DNA of 64,000 nucleotides, from the NCBI GenBank assembly GCA_900299345.1, contig OMJM01000047.1:33843-97842 (forward strand), read 5' to 3'. Position numbers and translations under genes: made by a program. Numbering within the stretch: position 1 is the first letter of the stretch; each line of letters begins with the position of its first letter. The notes under the pieces are model-generated. The model saw nothing but the letters and a program-made list of their open reading frames with translations. It was not told the origin of the DNA and did no database searches. Source of the stretch: a bacterium. Its GTDB lineage: Bacteria > Fibrobacterota > Fibrobacteria > UBA11236. Positions 37,371 to 47,290 of the stretch are shown here, piece by piece.

Positions 37371-38582
37371 ATGCTTCAGGAAAAGCGCATTCTGGTCGGT
37401 GTGACCGGCAGCATCGCGGCCTACAAGGCCTGCGATCTGGTGCAGCGTCTCAAGGAAAAAGGCGCGGCCGTGCGTGTGGTCATGACCCATAGTGCCACCC
37501 GCATCATCCATCCTAACGCCCTGGCTGCACTCACTGGTTCTGCCGTGATTCAAGATGCATGGGAAGATGTGGGACATGGCGCGATGCCCCACATTGAAAT
37601 GGCGCGTTGGACCGATGCCTTCGTTATCGCTCCCTGCACCGCGCACACTTTGGCCGAGTTGTCCATGGGATTGACTGGCTCCGCAGTCTCCATGACAGCC
37701 TTGGCGTATCAAGGACCGCTGATCGTAGCTCCGGCCATGAATACCGTGATGCTGGAATCTGCACCCGTGCAAGAGCACCTGCAACGCCTGACTGAAGGCG
37801 GTGTTTCCGTGTTGTCCACAGCTAGCGGAGATTTGGCTTGCGGAGAGGTTGGCGAAGGGAAGCTAATAACTCCAGAAGAAATTACATCTTACGTGGATTT
37901 GGTTCTGGGATTTGCAAGGAAAATCCCCAATCTCTCTGGGAAAAAAGTTTTGATCTCCGGTGGCCATACCGAGGAACCTTTGGACGGTGTGCGGTTTCTT
38001 TCCAACCGCAGCAGTGGTAAAACCGCCATTGCCATTGCCCGTGCCTTTCGCGTTGCCGGAGCACAAGTCCATCTGGTATTGGGCATCGCCGATGAAGTGC
38101 CGCCTGACGGCATCAAAGTGACACGCGTCCAAACCAGCAGGGAATTTCAAGACGTCCTGAAGAAAAACCAAAAAGTTTCCGACGCCATCATCATGGCAGC
38201 GGCCATCGCAGACTTTATTCCGGGTGAAACCGGAAATGGGAAATGGAAAGATTCCCGTGCGATGAAGAACTTGGAACTGCAACCCGCTCCGAACATTCTG
38301 AGTGAACTCGGTGAGAGTAAACCCAAAGGTCAGATTCTGGTGGGATTCGCGCTGGAGACTGACTCGCCGGTGGAAAATGCATTGGACAAGCTGAAGAAGC
38401 GTAACTGCGATTTCGTAGTGGTGAATACGCCGCTTTCACAGCCCGGACAGGGTTTTGGCGCAGATGCCGTGAAGGCCGCAATTCTCTCGGCCAAATCCTC
38501 CAATGCGAAATTGAAGAACACCGAGAAAAACCAACTGGCTGTGGATTTGGTTCGCAGTATTGCTGAAGTCTGGAAATCGTGA
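37371..38582 (+). CDS. coaBC: Phosphopantothenoylcysteine decarboxylase/synthase
   Basis: KRILVGVTGSIAAYKACDLVQRLKEKGAAVRVVMTHSA, APAMNTVML, LISGGHTEEPLDGVRFLSNRSSGK. Confidence 0.96.
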   Translation: MLQEKRILVGVTGSIAAYKACDLVQRLKEKGAAVRVVMTHSATRIIHPNALAALTGSAVIQDAWEDVGHGAMPHIEMARWTDAFVIAPCTAHTLAELSMGLTGSAVSMTALAYQGPLIVAPAMNTVMLESAPVQEHLQRLTEGGVSVLSTASGDLACGEVGEGKLITPEEITSYVDLVLGFARKIPNLSGKKVLISGGHTEEPLDGVRFLSNRSSGKTAIAIARAFRVAGAQVHLVLGIADEVPPDGIKVTRVQTSREFQDVLKKNQKVSDAIIMAAAIADFIPGETGNGKWKDSRAMKNLELQPAPNILSELGESKPKGQILVGFALETDSPVENALDKLKKRNCDFVVVNTPLSQPGQGFGADAVKAAILSAKSSNAKLKNTEKNQLAVDLVRSIAEVWKS

Positions 38583-39337
38583 TGAACGCTCGCGACGCCT
38601 ATCTGGCTTATCAGGCGGAAATCGGCACCGAAGAGGTGGTGCTTCCTCACCCTTTGATTCGAAAAGTCGCGGTCGAAATCAAACCATCCAAACCTTCCGC
38701 GGACTTTTTCCAGTCGGTGGAACAGACCTTGAATGCACCGGTTTCTACAACGCCTCTTGTCGTCGAGCCCGTCAAAAGAGCCCCGGTGTCAGCCCCGGAA
38801 TTCAAGGACCTGAATGCTTATTGGGAATTCCTCGAACAGGAATATCCGAAGTGGTTTTCATCCACAACACGATTGGTTCAGGGTGTGGGCCCCAAGGAGC
38901 CGATTTTAGCTATCGTGGAGCTCTCTCCCACCGATTCCTCACCCGAAATTTTCGGCGGAGAACCGGGTCAACTGCTCGACAAAATGATGAAAGCCATCGA
39001 TCTCGATCGCGACAAACTTTATCTGACCTCGCTCATGAAGACGCCTGCGCCGGAACGCGGCTGGCCTCGCAAAGATCTTGCCCGCATGGTTCCCTTCCTT
39101 TACCGGGAACTTGCGTTGGCCGGTTGCACGACGATCCTGCTGTTGGGCGAAACCTGTGCACAGGCACTATTGCGGACTGGAAAAAATCTGTCAGGGCTGC
39201 GGCAACAAACCGTGGAAACTGAAGCATTGAGATTCACGGCTTCACATCATCCGGTGGATCTGGAAAAGAATCAGGAATTGAAGCGCGAAGCGTGGGAGGA
39301 TTTGAAATGGCTGCGGACACGGCTCGGAGCGGTCTGA
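38579..39337 (+). CDS. Degenerate family-4-type uracil-DNA glycosylase-fold protein
   Basis: FGGEPGQLLDKMMKAIDLDRDKLYLTSLMKTPAP, TTILLLGETCAQALL, FTASHHPVDLEKN; GEAPG motif and Fe-S cysteines not evident. Confidence 0.75.
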   Translation: MMNARDAYLAYQAEIGTEEVVLPHPLIRKVAVEIKPSKPSADFFQSVEQTLNAPVSTTPLVVEPVKRAPVSAPEFKDLNAYWEFLEQEYPKWFSSTTRLVQGVGPKEPILAIVELSPTDSSPEIFGGEPGQLLDKMMKAIDLDRDKLYLTSLMKTPAPERGWPRKDLARMVPFLYRELALAGCTTILLLGETCAQALLRTGKNLSGLRQQTVETEALRFTASHHPVDLEKNQELKREAWEDLKWLRTRLGAV

Positions 39338-40686
39338 TGAACGTGGAAGCCGCAGCCCTGCGCATTCCCCCGCAGGCGGTCGAGGTGGAAAAGCACGTCG
39401 TCGGAGCCATGTTGCTCGATTCCGAGGCGGTGAGCGTGGCGCTGGAAAGCCTCGCGCCCGATGATTTTTATCTGGACAAGCATCGCGCGATCTTTGAAGC
39501 CATCTCCGCGCTCTTCGAAAAGAACTCTCCCGCCGACGTGATCACCGTAGCCGATGCCTTGCGTAAGGCGCAGAACTTCGAGAAGGCCGGCGGCGAAGCG
39601 TACCTACTGGAAATCTCCGCGGAAGTCGTATCCTCAGCCAACACAGCGGAACACTGCAAGATCGTCAAGGAAAAATCGATGCTGCGCCGCCTCATTGGCT
39701 CAGCCACAAAGATTCTGGAGCGCGCTTACGACGGAACGCAGGAACCCTCGACGCTCATGGATCAAGCCGAGGGCGACATCTTTTCCATCAGCCAGGCGGG
39801 CCTCAAGGATGGCTTTCTTCCCATCAAGAGCATCCTGAACGACACCTTCAAGCTCATTGAAAGCTATCAGAAGGGCGAAGTCACCGGAGTGCCGACAGGC
39901 TTCAAGGATCTCGACGACATGACCTCGGGTTTTCAGAAAACCGATCTCATCGTGCTCGCGGGTCGTCCCGGCATGGGCAAAACCGCCTTGGCACTATCCA
40001 TGCTGGCGCACGCCTCCATCGATCGCCGCAAGACCACGGCCTTCTTCTCATTGGAAATGGGCCGTGAACAACTCGTACAACGTCTGCTGTGCCGTCAGGC
40101 ACAGGTGAATATGCATCTGCTCCGTACAGGCAGATTATCCCAACGCGATTATCCCAAGCTGTCCTTGGCGGTGGGCCCCATCAGCGACGCGAAGATCTTC
40201 ATCGACGACCAGCCTTCCATGAACATTCTCGAATTGCGCGCCAAGTGCCGCCGTTTGAAAGCCCAGCAGGGACTGGACATGGTGATGATCGATTATCTCC
40301 AGCTCATGCAGGGCGCGGGTCGGATGGAAAACCGACAACAGGAAATCTCCCAAATCTCCCGGGGATTGAAGGCGCTGGCCAAAGAAATCAATGTTCCGGT
40401 CATTGCCCTGTCCCAGCTCAGTCGCGCCGTGGAACAACGCGGGGGCGACGGAGAACCCAAGCTCTCCGACTTGCGTGAATCCGGAGCCATCGAGCAGGAT
40501 GCCGACTTGGTGATGTTCGTGTTCCGCGATGAGATGTACAACAAGGAAGCCGAAAAGGGAAAAGGGAAGATCATCCTCGCCAAGCAGCGCAACGGCCCGA
40601 CCGGCGATGTGCCCGTGACCTTCGTCTCCGACTACGCTTCTTTCGTGAGCTACTCCCAGCGCCAGCCCGAAATGGCCGGTTTCTGA
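39337..40686 (+). CDS. dnaB: Replicative DNA helicase
   Basis: VLAGRPGMGKTALALSML, FSLEMGREQLVQRLL, MVMIDYLQLMQG, LSQLSRAVEQR. Confidence 0.97.
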   Translation: MNVEAAALRIPPQAVEVEKHVVGAMLLDSEAVSVALESLAPDDFYLDKHRAIFEAISALFEKNSPADVITVADALRKAQNFEKAGGEAYLLEISAEVVSSANTAEHCKIVKEKSMLRRLIGSATKILERAYDGTQEPSTLMDQAEGDIFSISQAGLKDGFLPIKSILNDTFKLIESYQKGEVTGVPTGFKDLDDMTSGFQKTDLIVLAGRPGMGKTALALSMLAHASIDRRKTTAFFSLEMGREQLVQRLLCRQAQVNMHLLRTGRLSQRDYPKLSLAVGPISDAKIFIDDQPSMNILELRAKCRRLKAQQGLDMVMIDYLQLMQGAGRMENRQQEISQISRGLKALAKEINVPVIALSQLSRAVEQRGGDGEPKLSDLRESGAIEQDADLVMFVFRDEMYNKEAEKGKGKIILAKQRNGPTGDVPVTFVSDYASFVSYSQRQPEMAGF

Positions 40687-40691
40687 TCACC

Positions 40692-41438
40692 GTGCGCGTC
40701 CTCATTGCACCGTTGGAGGAACTCGGAGAGATCTCCGCGCTGTTCTGGGGACTGGTTCGCCGTTTTCCGTTGGCATTCAAGAATCCTGATCTGCTGATCC
40801 AGCAGATGATGCGCATGGGGGTTTCCTCCCTGCCGCTGGTGTTGGTCATCTCCGTCTTCATCGGCGCTGTCACGGCCATTCAGGCACATTACCAGTTCCG
40901 CAGCCTCGTGCCCGATATTTATCTCGGAACCGCAGTGTGCAAATTCGTGATCGTGGAATCAGGCCCCGTCCTCACGGCGTTGGTGTTGGCGGGCCGCGTC
41001 GGATCGGCCATAGCCGCCGAAGTCGGTTCCATGAAGGAAAAAGAAGAACTCGACGCCATGGCTGTACTCGACCTCGATCCATTGCGCTATCTCGCTTTGC
41101 CGCGTGTGCTCGGCGGATTGCTGGCTTTTCCCCTACTCGTCGTGGTTTCGGATTGCGTGGCCATGCTGGGCGGCTGGGCCATCTCCCGCTGGAATTTTCA
41201 TCTCACCAGCGCAGGTTACATCCACGGAACACGTTTTCTATTCGACCCCTATGACCTGTGGGTGGGCCTCATTAAATCGTTCTGCTTCGGCCTCGTCATT
41301 TGCTTCATGGGCTATTACCACGGCATGCGCGCCGGAGCCGGAGCCCGCGGCGTGGGCCAAGCGACAATGCGTTCCGTGGTTTCGAGTTGCGTCTTGATTC
41401 TGGTGCTGGACTTCTTCATCGTGTACACGGCATATTGA
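40692..41438 (+). CDS. mlaE: MlaE-type ABC transporter permease
   Basis: VFIGAVTAIQAHYQF, GRVGSAIAAEVGSMKEKEELDAMAVLDLDPLRYLALPRV. Confidence 0.93.
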   Translation: MRVLIAPLEELGEISALFWGLVRRFPLAFKNPDLLIQQMMRMGVSSLPLVLVISVFIGAVTAIQAHYQFRSLVPDIYLGTAVCKFVIVESGPVLTALVLAGRVGSAIAAEVGSMKEKEELDAMAVLDLDPLRYLALPRVLGGLLAFPLLVVVSDCVAMLGGWAISRWNFHLTSAGYIHGTRFLFDPYDLWVGLIKSFCFGLVICFMGYYHGMRAGAGARGVGQATMRSVVSSCVLILVLDFFIVYTAY

Positions 41439-41460
41439 AAAATCAAGGGTATTAGACGGC

Positions 41461-42219
41461 ATGAATGCACAGACACCGATGATCGAATTACGCAAGCTGG
41501 GAAAATCCTTCGGAAGCCAGACGGTGTTGCGCAGTGTGGATCTCACGGCGAAACGCGGCGAGACCCTCGTCATCATCGGAGCTTCGGGCGGCGGGAAATC
41601 CGTCATTCTCAAGCATTGCATCGGACTTATGCGACCGGACGCGGGAGAAGTGGTCGTGGATGGAACCACCATCAGTTCTCATGACTTCATGGACGTGCAG
41701 ACCATCCGGCGGCGCATGGGCATGCTGTTCCAGGGCGCGGCGCTGTTCGATTCCATGAACGCCGGCGAGAACATCAAATTTGCCGTGCGCGAGCACAATC
41801 CTGAAATGACCGAGGACGAGCTAGACGCGATGGCCGTGGAGAAATTGAATCAGGTTCATCTTCCCGCTGAAGCGCGTCTCAAAATGCCTTCTGAGCTTTC
41901 CGGAGGCATGAAGAAGCGCGTGGCATTGGCGCGGGCCATTGCCATGAATCCGGAAATCCTGCTCTACGACGAACCCACCACGGGTTTGGATCCGATCACG
42001 GCAGACGTGATCAACGATCTCATCCTTGATATGCAGCGTGAACTGGGTGTGACGAGTCTCGTGGTGACACACGACATGGTATCAGCGTACAAGGTGGCCA
42101 ACCGCATCGCCATGCTGCACGAGGGCCGCATCATCTTCTCGGGAACGCCGGATGAAATCCGCGCCACGGACAATCCTCACGTACGTCAATTCATAAACGG
42201 TCAACGAGAATTGAAATAG
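41461..42219 (+). CDS. mlaF: MlaF-type ABC transporter ATPase
   Basis: GASGGGKSVILKHCIGL, ELSGGMKKRVALARAIAMNPEILLYDEPTTGLDPI. Confidence 0.93.
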   Translation: MNAQTPMIELRKLGKSFGSQTVLRSVDLTAKRGETLVIIGASGGGKSVILKHCIGLMRPDAGEVVVDGTTISSHDFMDVQTIRRRMGMLFQGAALFDSMNAGENIKFAVREHNPEMTEDELDAMAVEKLNQVHLPAEARLKMPSELSGGMKKRVALARAIAMNPEILLYDEPTTGLDPITADVINDLILDMQRELGVTSLVVTHDMVSAYKVANRIAMLHEGRIIFSGTPDEIRATDNPHVRQFINGQRELK

Positions 42220-43601
42220 TGGCCAAGTCCCAACCCATGTTTGCCTGCCGCGAATGCGGTGACACCTTCACCAAATGGAGCGGACGCTGTCCATCTTGCG
42301 GTGCATGGGATTCTATGGTCGAAATGGCGGAAGCTGATGTTCGCGCTGTATCGGGTGAAACCAAGGGTGTCGCAAGACCCCAAAGCCTTTCGCATCCCGC
42401 GCAACCGCTCAAGGATATTCCCTTGAATGACGTCGAAGAACGGCTTCGTACCGGCATGGGAGAACTGGATCGCGTATTGGGCGGCGGTATTGTGCCCGGC
42501 TCTCTGGTGCTCATCGGAGGCGATCCTGGCATCGGCAAATCCACCTTGCTGTTGCAAATGGCGGCGCTGCTTTCTTCCGGCGATGTGCCGGTGCTGTATG
42601 CCACAGGCGAGGAAAGCCTGTCACAGCTCAAGATGCGCGCACGCCGGCTCAAGGTGCCCGGCGCTTCGCTACACGCCGCCGCGGAAACGGCGTTGGAAAA
42701 TGCGTTGTCCCAAGCCACGCAACTCAAGGCCAAAGCCCTGATCATCGATTCCATTCAGACCATGTATCGCAGTGACTTGTCCGGTTCACCGGGTTCGCCC
42801 TCGCAACTCCGCGAATGCACGTTGTCGTTGATGTCGTACGCCAAGTCTTCGGGATGCGCCGTGTTCCTCGTGGGGCACGTCACCAAGGAAGGTGTGCTGG
42901 CCGGTCCGCGCATGCTGGAACACATGGTGGATACGGTCATCTACTTCGAAGGCGACCGGCATCTCTCCTACCGCGTGTTGCGCGCCGTAAAGAACCGCTT
43001 CGGTGCCACGCACGAAATCGGCGTGTTCGAAATGGGGGCGGAAGGATTGATTCCCGTGGACAATCCCTCGCTGGCGTTTGTACAAGGCCACGGTGAGCGC
43101 GACCCCGGTTCGATGATTTCTTGTGTTTGGGAAGGCACCCGCCCTATTCTTATCGAAGCTCAAGCGTTGGTGTCACGCACTCATTTCGCTTCACCACAGC
43201 GCATCAGCATGGGGTTCGATTCCAAGCGTCTCTCTGTTTTGCTGGCACTGCTGGAAAAATTTGCTGGCGTGGAAATCGGGATGCAGGATGTATTCGTCAA
43301 CATGGCCGGTGGAATCCGCGTGGAAGAACCAGCGGTGGATCTCGCCGTGGCCGCAGCGGTTTCCGGGAATCATCTCGGACGCCGGAGCGTTCCGGCCACC
43401 CTGGCCATCGGAGAACTTGGTCTCAATGGAGAATTGCGCCGCGTGCCTCAACTCGAAGCCCGGTTGCGTGAGGCGGCAAGACTCGGTTTTCATGCCGCCG
43501 TCATTCCCGAAGCGGATGCCGCCAAGCTTCGCATCAAAGGTATGGAATTACATCCGGTGAAAAAGCTCTCCGAGGCTCTCCCCCTGCTTTACCAGTCATG
43601 A
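42219..43601 (+). CDS. radA: DNA repair protein RadA
   Basis: Zn motif CRECGDTFTKWSGRCPSCGAW, GGDPGIGKSTLLLQ, KNRFG motif. Confidence 0.97.
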   Translation: MAKSQPMFACRECGDTFTKWSGRCPSCGAWDSMVEMAEADVRAVSGETKGVARPQSLSHPAQPLKDIPLNDVEERLRTGMGELDRVLGGGIVPGSLVLIGGDPGIGKSTLLLQMAALLSSGDVPVLYATGEESLSQLKMRARRLKVPGASLHAAAETALENALSQATQLKAKALIIDSIQTMYRSDLSGSPGSPSQLRECTLSLMSYAKSSGCAVFLVGHVTKEGVLAGPRMLEHMVDTVIYFEGDRHLSYRVLRAVKNRFGATHEIGVFEMGAEGLIPVDNPSLAFVQGHGERDPGSMISCVWEGTRPILIEAQALVSRTHFASPQRISMGFDSKRLSVLLALLEKFAGVEIGMQDVFVNMAGGIRVEEPAVDLAVAAAVSGNHLGRRSVPATLAIGELGLNGELRRVPQLEARLREAARLGFHAAVIPEADAAKLRIKGMELHPVKKLSEALPLLYQS

Positions 43602-44734
43602 CCTTCTTCACACTGGAAAAAAAATCTTCCGCTAGTAAGGCACGTGCAGGAACCTTGCGTACGGCGCATGCGGAGATTCAAACACCGGTTTTCATGCCCG
43701 TAGGTACGGCCGGCGCTGTCAAGGCCGTTTCACCCCGTGAGGTGGAAAGCACGGGTGCCCGCATTATCCTTGGCAATACCTATCACCTCTACCTTCGCCC
43801 CGGCTGCGATCTGATCGCGCAAGCCGGTGGGCTCCATCGGTTCATCAACTGGCCTCACGCCATGCTGACCGACTCGGGAGGATTCCAGGTGTGGAGTCTC
43901 GAAACCTTGCGCAAGGTTTCAGAGAACGGCGTGGAATTTCGCTCCCATCTCGATGGGTCTAAACACCTGTTCACGCCGGAAAGCGTGATGGAAGCACAGC
44001 GCAAGCTCGGTGCGGACATTTTCATGGCCTTCGACGAATGCACGCCTTACCCGGCGACAAAGGAAGAAGCCGCCAAGAGCCTCGCGCTGACAAAACTTTG
44101 GCATGAACGTGCAGTCCGTTGGCTGACGGATCATCCGGAGTTGCACGGTTACCCACAATACTTCTTCGGCATCGCACAGGGCGGGATGCATGAGGAACTG
44201 CGCGCCGAGGCCATCGAACACATTGCGGGCCTCGAACTGCCCGGCTACGCGCTCGGCGGACTATCCGTTGGTGAACCAGCAGAAGAGATGTACCGCATCG
44301 CGGATTACGCCACGAACCTGATGCCTGCCGGAAAGCCTCGGTATGTGATGGGCGTGGGCACACCGGCCAATCTACTGGAATTGATTTCGCGGGGAGTGGA
44401 CATGTTCGACTGCGTTCTGCCAACGCGGGCAGCCCGACATGGCACGGTATTCACTTGGAATGGGCCGTTGCACTACAAAGCTGCGCGGCATGCACAAGAA
44501 CTCGATACCCCCATCGATCCGGATTGCGGCTGCTATGCTTGCCGGAACTTCTCACGGGCGTATATCCGGCATCTTTTCGTGTCGAACGAAATTTTGGCGC
44601 TGGAACTGGCGACATTGCACAGTTTGCATTTCTATCAAGAAATGATGCAGGTGGCTCGGCAGCAGATTCTGGACGGGACGTTTGAGGTCTGGAAGAAAGC
44701 GTTGTTGGAGAAGTGGAAAACGTCGGAAGAGTAA
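43598..44734 (+). CDS. tgt: Queuine tRNA-ribosyltransferase
   Basis: MLTDSGGFQVWSL, FMAFDECTPYP, GGLSVGEPAEEMYR, DPDCGCYACRNFSRAYIRHL. Confidence 0.98.
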   Translation: MTFFTLEKKSSASKARAGTLRTAHAEIQTPVFMPVGTAGAVKAVSPREVESTGARIILGNTYHLYLRPGCDLIAQAGGLHRFINWPHAMLTDSGGFQVWSLETLRKVSENGVEFRSHLDGSKHLFTPESVMEAQRKLGADIFMAFDECTPYPATKEEAAKSLALTKLWHERAVRWLTDHPELHGYPQYFFGIAQGGMHEELRAEAIEHIAGLELPGYALGGLSVGEPAEEMYRIADYATNLMPAGKPRYVMGVGTPANLLELISRGVDMFDCVLPTRAARHGTVFTWNGPLHYKAARHAQELDTPIDPDCGCYACRNFSRAYIRHLFVSNEILALELATLHSLHFYQEMMQVARQQILDGTFEVWKKALLEKWKTSEE

Positions 44735-44746
44735 ATCTGTTCCACT

Positions 44747-45499
44747 TCAGACATCATACTTCCCAAACAAGGCATTAGCCTCCAACACCCCGGCAAAAAG
44801 CTCCGCCGGAATCTCCAACCCGGCAAGCAACGCTGAACACCTTGCCAGCGCTTCTTCGGCCTCATCCGGAAGTTCCACCTGAAAATTCCGGTTCCACGGC
44901 GAGGCCAAGGATGTGCCCGCGCAGAATCGCGGCGAAGTCTCGGAGAAAAACATCCGGCACGACATCGGCCGCGATTCATAGATGCCGCATTCCCCATCCT
45001 TGCCTAGAAATGGACAGGCTAATCCCCGCACGAAATAGCGATACAAGGATCGATCCTCAGCTTCTGATGCCTCACCTTTCCCCTGTTCCTCTTTGAAGAT
45101 CTTGTCAAAACGAGTCACGCGATCATGAGAGGCAAAAAGAATGTCCGGATAATTCTCCGCATGACGGATGCGAAGATGAATGCCGAGTATCTCGAAAGGT
45201 TCCACACTGCTGACATAGTGACGACAACAAGCTGAACACCCTTTCTTGCAGGTGATGTTTTTTCCGTCCTCTTTCAACGCAGCGGCGACATAGCGATCAT
45301 AAGTGCCGTGAAGGTGCTGTAGAGGTTTTTCCAATGCGTTGCCCAAGGCTTGGTATGCCTCGGGATTCATCTCACCGATTGACAAAGAGTTAAGGGTTGC
45401 CTCCAAGGTTTCCGCAGCAGTCATGAAATCCGCCAAGGCCTTTTTCAAAGCGCCGGAATGTCCGGGAACCCCTGTAGAATGCTGCTCGGAAACACCCAT
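44747..45499 (-). CDS. YkgJ-type cysteine-cluster protein
   Basis: CKKGCSACCRHYV...LACPFLGKDGECGIYESRPMSCRMFF. Confidence 0.85.
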   Translation of the reverse strand: MGVSEQHSTGVPGHSGALKKALADFMTAAETLEATLNSLSIGEMNPEAYQALGNALEKPLQHLHGTYDRYVAAALKEDGKNITCKKGCSACCRHYVSSVEPFEILGIHLRIRHAENYPDILFASHDRVTRFDKIFKEEQGKGEASEAEDRSLYRYFVRGLACPFLGKDGECGIYESRPMSCRMFFSETSPRFCAGTSLASPWNRNFQVELPDEAEEALARCSALLAGLEIPAELFAGVLEANALFGKYDV

Positions 45500-45544
45500 C
45501 AGGACAAATTTATCTACGATTTCGAATGCTATTTGGGAGCCACG

Positions 45545-47290
45545 GTGAAAATTCGGGTATGGATACCGGGTATCGCAACCGGGATCCTCATTCTTCTCAA
45601 TGCGTGCAACATTTTCAATCCCAGCGGTGAAGGTGATGGCGGGGGTTCCGGCGGCAATGTCTCCGTCGGTGAAGAATTGTACCGGCGGGGAGATTTTGCA
45701 GGTGCCATGTCGGCGTTTGAAAAGGCCATTGGTGAGGATAGCGGAAATTCCATGGCATACTATGGTTATGCAAAAGCCACACTGCGTTTTTACCGTGTGA
45801 ACAGCAACGGTATTCTCAAAGATCTCGACAGTACCAAGGATGGATCTAAACTCTCGTTTTTACATCACGATGACGCCACTTTGACCGCCAGGCTGCAGGC
45901 TGCGGCGCGAGTGAACAGGGTTCTTTCCCTGTTGACGGAACGAGACACGCTGACCCGCTGGTTCAACTATCTCAATGACAGTTCTTCGTACGAGGCGCGC
46001 CATGATTCCTATCGCGCCGAGCGTGTGCGCTTCATCCAAAGTTACCTCGACAGCGCGGATCAGGGATTCCCCGGCTATCACAAGCGGGGGGAGTTCCCGC
46101 TCAGTGACTTTGTCATGCCTTACAGCCGGATTATCGTGGATATCACCGCCATGTCGGTGTTGTACACCATCACCCGATTGTACGACCTCGATCAGAATGA
46201 CATCATCGATTCCCGGGACGCGTTGCTGAAAAAACTGGACTTCGGCAAGGACGACGGTGGATTCTCAGTCGAAAATCTCGGCGCCATCCGCACAGACCTG
46301 CAAAATGATGAAGGCGCACGGCAAAACCTCAACTCCATGATACAGGGCGTCTCCAAAGGATTGACCTCTTCCTCCCAACTCGCCTCACTCATCGGCGGTT
46401 CGGACACGGGGAGCGTTACCGGATCTTCCGGTAAAGACATCACCAAAACCATCAATGATCTCGGTGATGCAGTCACGTTCTACCAGTTCGGCGATCGGAA
46501 GGATAATGACGGCGACGGCTGCATTGACGAGGAAATCATGGACGGCAAGGACAACGATGGCGATGGTTTCACCGACGAGGATGACCGTGTCGTACTGGCG
46601 ACCACTCCGGACTTGATCGACAATGATCACAATTCGGCTCCGGACGATCCACGTGAGGGTGTGGATACGGTGGTCCGCCTGGATACCACGACTACACGAT
46701 TTACGGTTCGTGCGACCTCAGGTTCATCCCATTCCGACACAGTGCTCGTAATACATCCCATGGACAGTGTTCCAAGAGCCGACTCGGTCATCACACAAAG
46801 AGACACACTGAGTCTGGATACGATCATTTCAACAAAGGTCGTGATCTCACGCAAGGACACATTGATGTCCAAGAAGGACACATCAGTCGTCACCAACGTG
46901 ACGTCAGTATCACGCGACACGGTCATCTTCCCGGATTTCTTCTCCAAGGATGACACCACGTTCCAAATCATAAACTCGGTTCGTCTCGCGAGGGTTTTGA
47001 AAACGGATACGGTCATCCGGATCGATTCCACATTCACGTTGGGATTTGTCAGGGATTTTCAGAATCGGGACGAAGGCCCGTTCGTAAAAATCCGCAAGGG
47101 AGACGATAATCAGATGCCGTTGCGCATCCGTATCCAAAAGGATTCTTTGGCGCAACGTTCGATGGCAGAGTTGGCAGGCCCTTACGCCGGAGCCCTTGAC
47201 TCCGCCAAGACCTACATCGGCGGATGCTGGCGAAACTACACACCTAGCGTCTTAGTTTCTGGTAAAAGGTCGGCGAAAGGCAAGCGATGA
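45545..47290 (+). CDS. TPR-like lipoprotein with thrombospondin type-3-like Ca-binding motifs
   Basis: MKIRVWIPGIATGILILLNAC lipobox; GEELYRRGDFAGAMSAFEKAI; DNDGDGCIDEEIMDGKDNDGDGFTDEDD; DTV/DTL-rich region. Confidence 0.7.
   Translation: MKIRVWIPGIATGILILLNACNIFNPSGEGDGGGSGGNVSVGEELYRRGDFAGAMSAFEKAIGEDSGNSMAYYGYAKATLRFYRVNSNGILKDLDSTKDGSKLSFLHHDDATLTARLQAAARVNRVLSLLTERDTLTRWFNYLNDSSSYEARHDSYRAERVRFIQSYLDSADQGFPGYHKRGEFPLSDFVMPYSRIIVDITAMSVLYTITRLYDLDQNDIIDSRDALLKKLDFGKDDGGFSVENLGAIRTDLQNDEGARQNLNSMIQGVSKGLTSSSQLASLIGGSDTGSVTGSSGKDITKTINDLGDAVTFYQFGDRKDNDGDGCIDEEIMDGKDNDGDGFTDEDDRVVLATTPDLIDNDHNSAPDDPREGVDTVVRLDTTTTRFTVRATSGSSHSDTVLVIHPMDSVPRADSVITQRDTLSLDTIISTKVVISRKDTLMSKKDTSVVTNVTSVSRDTVIFPDFFSKDDTTFQIINSVRLARVLKTDTVIRIDSTFTLGFVRDFQNRDEGPFVKIRKGDDNQMPLRIRIQKDSLAQRSMAELAGPYAGALDSAKTYIGGCWRNYTPSVLVSGKRSAKGKR

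Noticed and set aside
40692-42219. mlaEF without mlaD as a novel transporter
   Set aside because: MlaD/MCE components are often encoded elsewhere; absence from this position is not informative without the rest of the genome.
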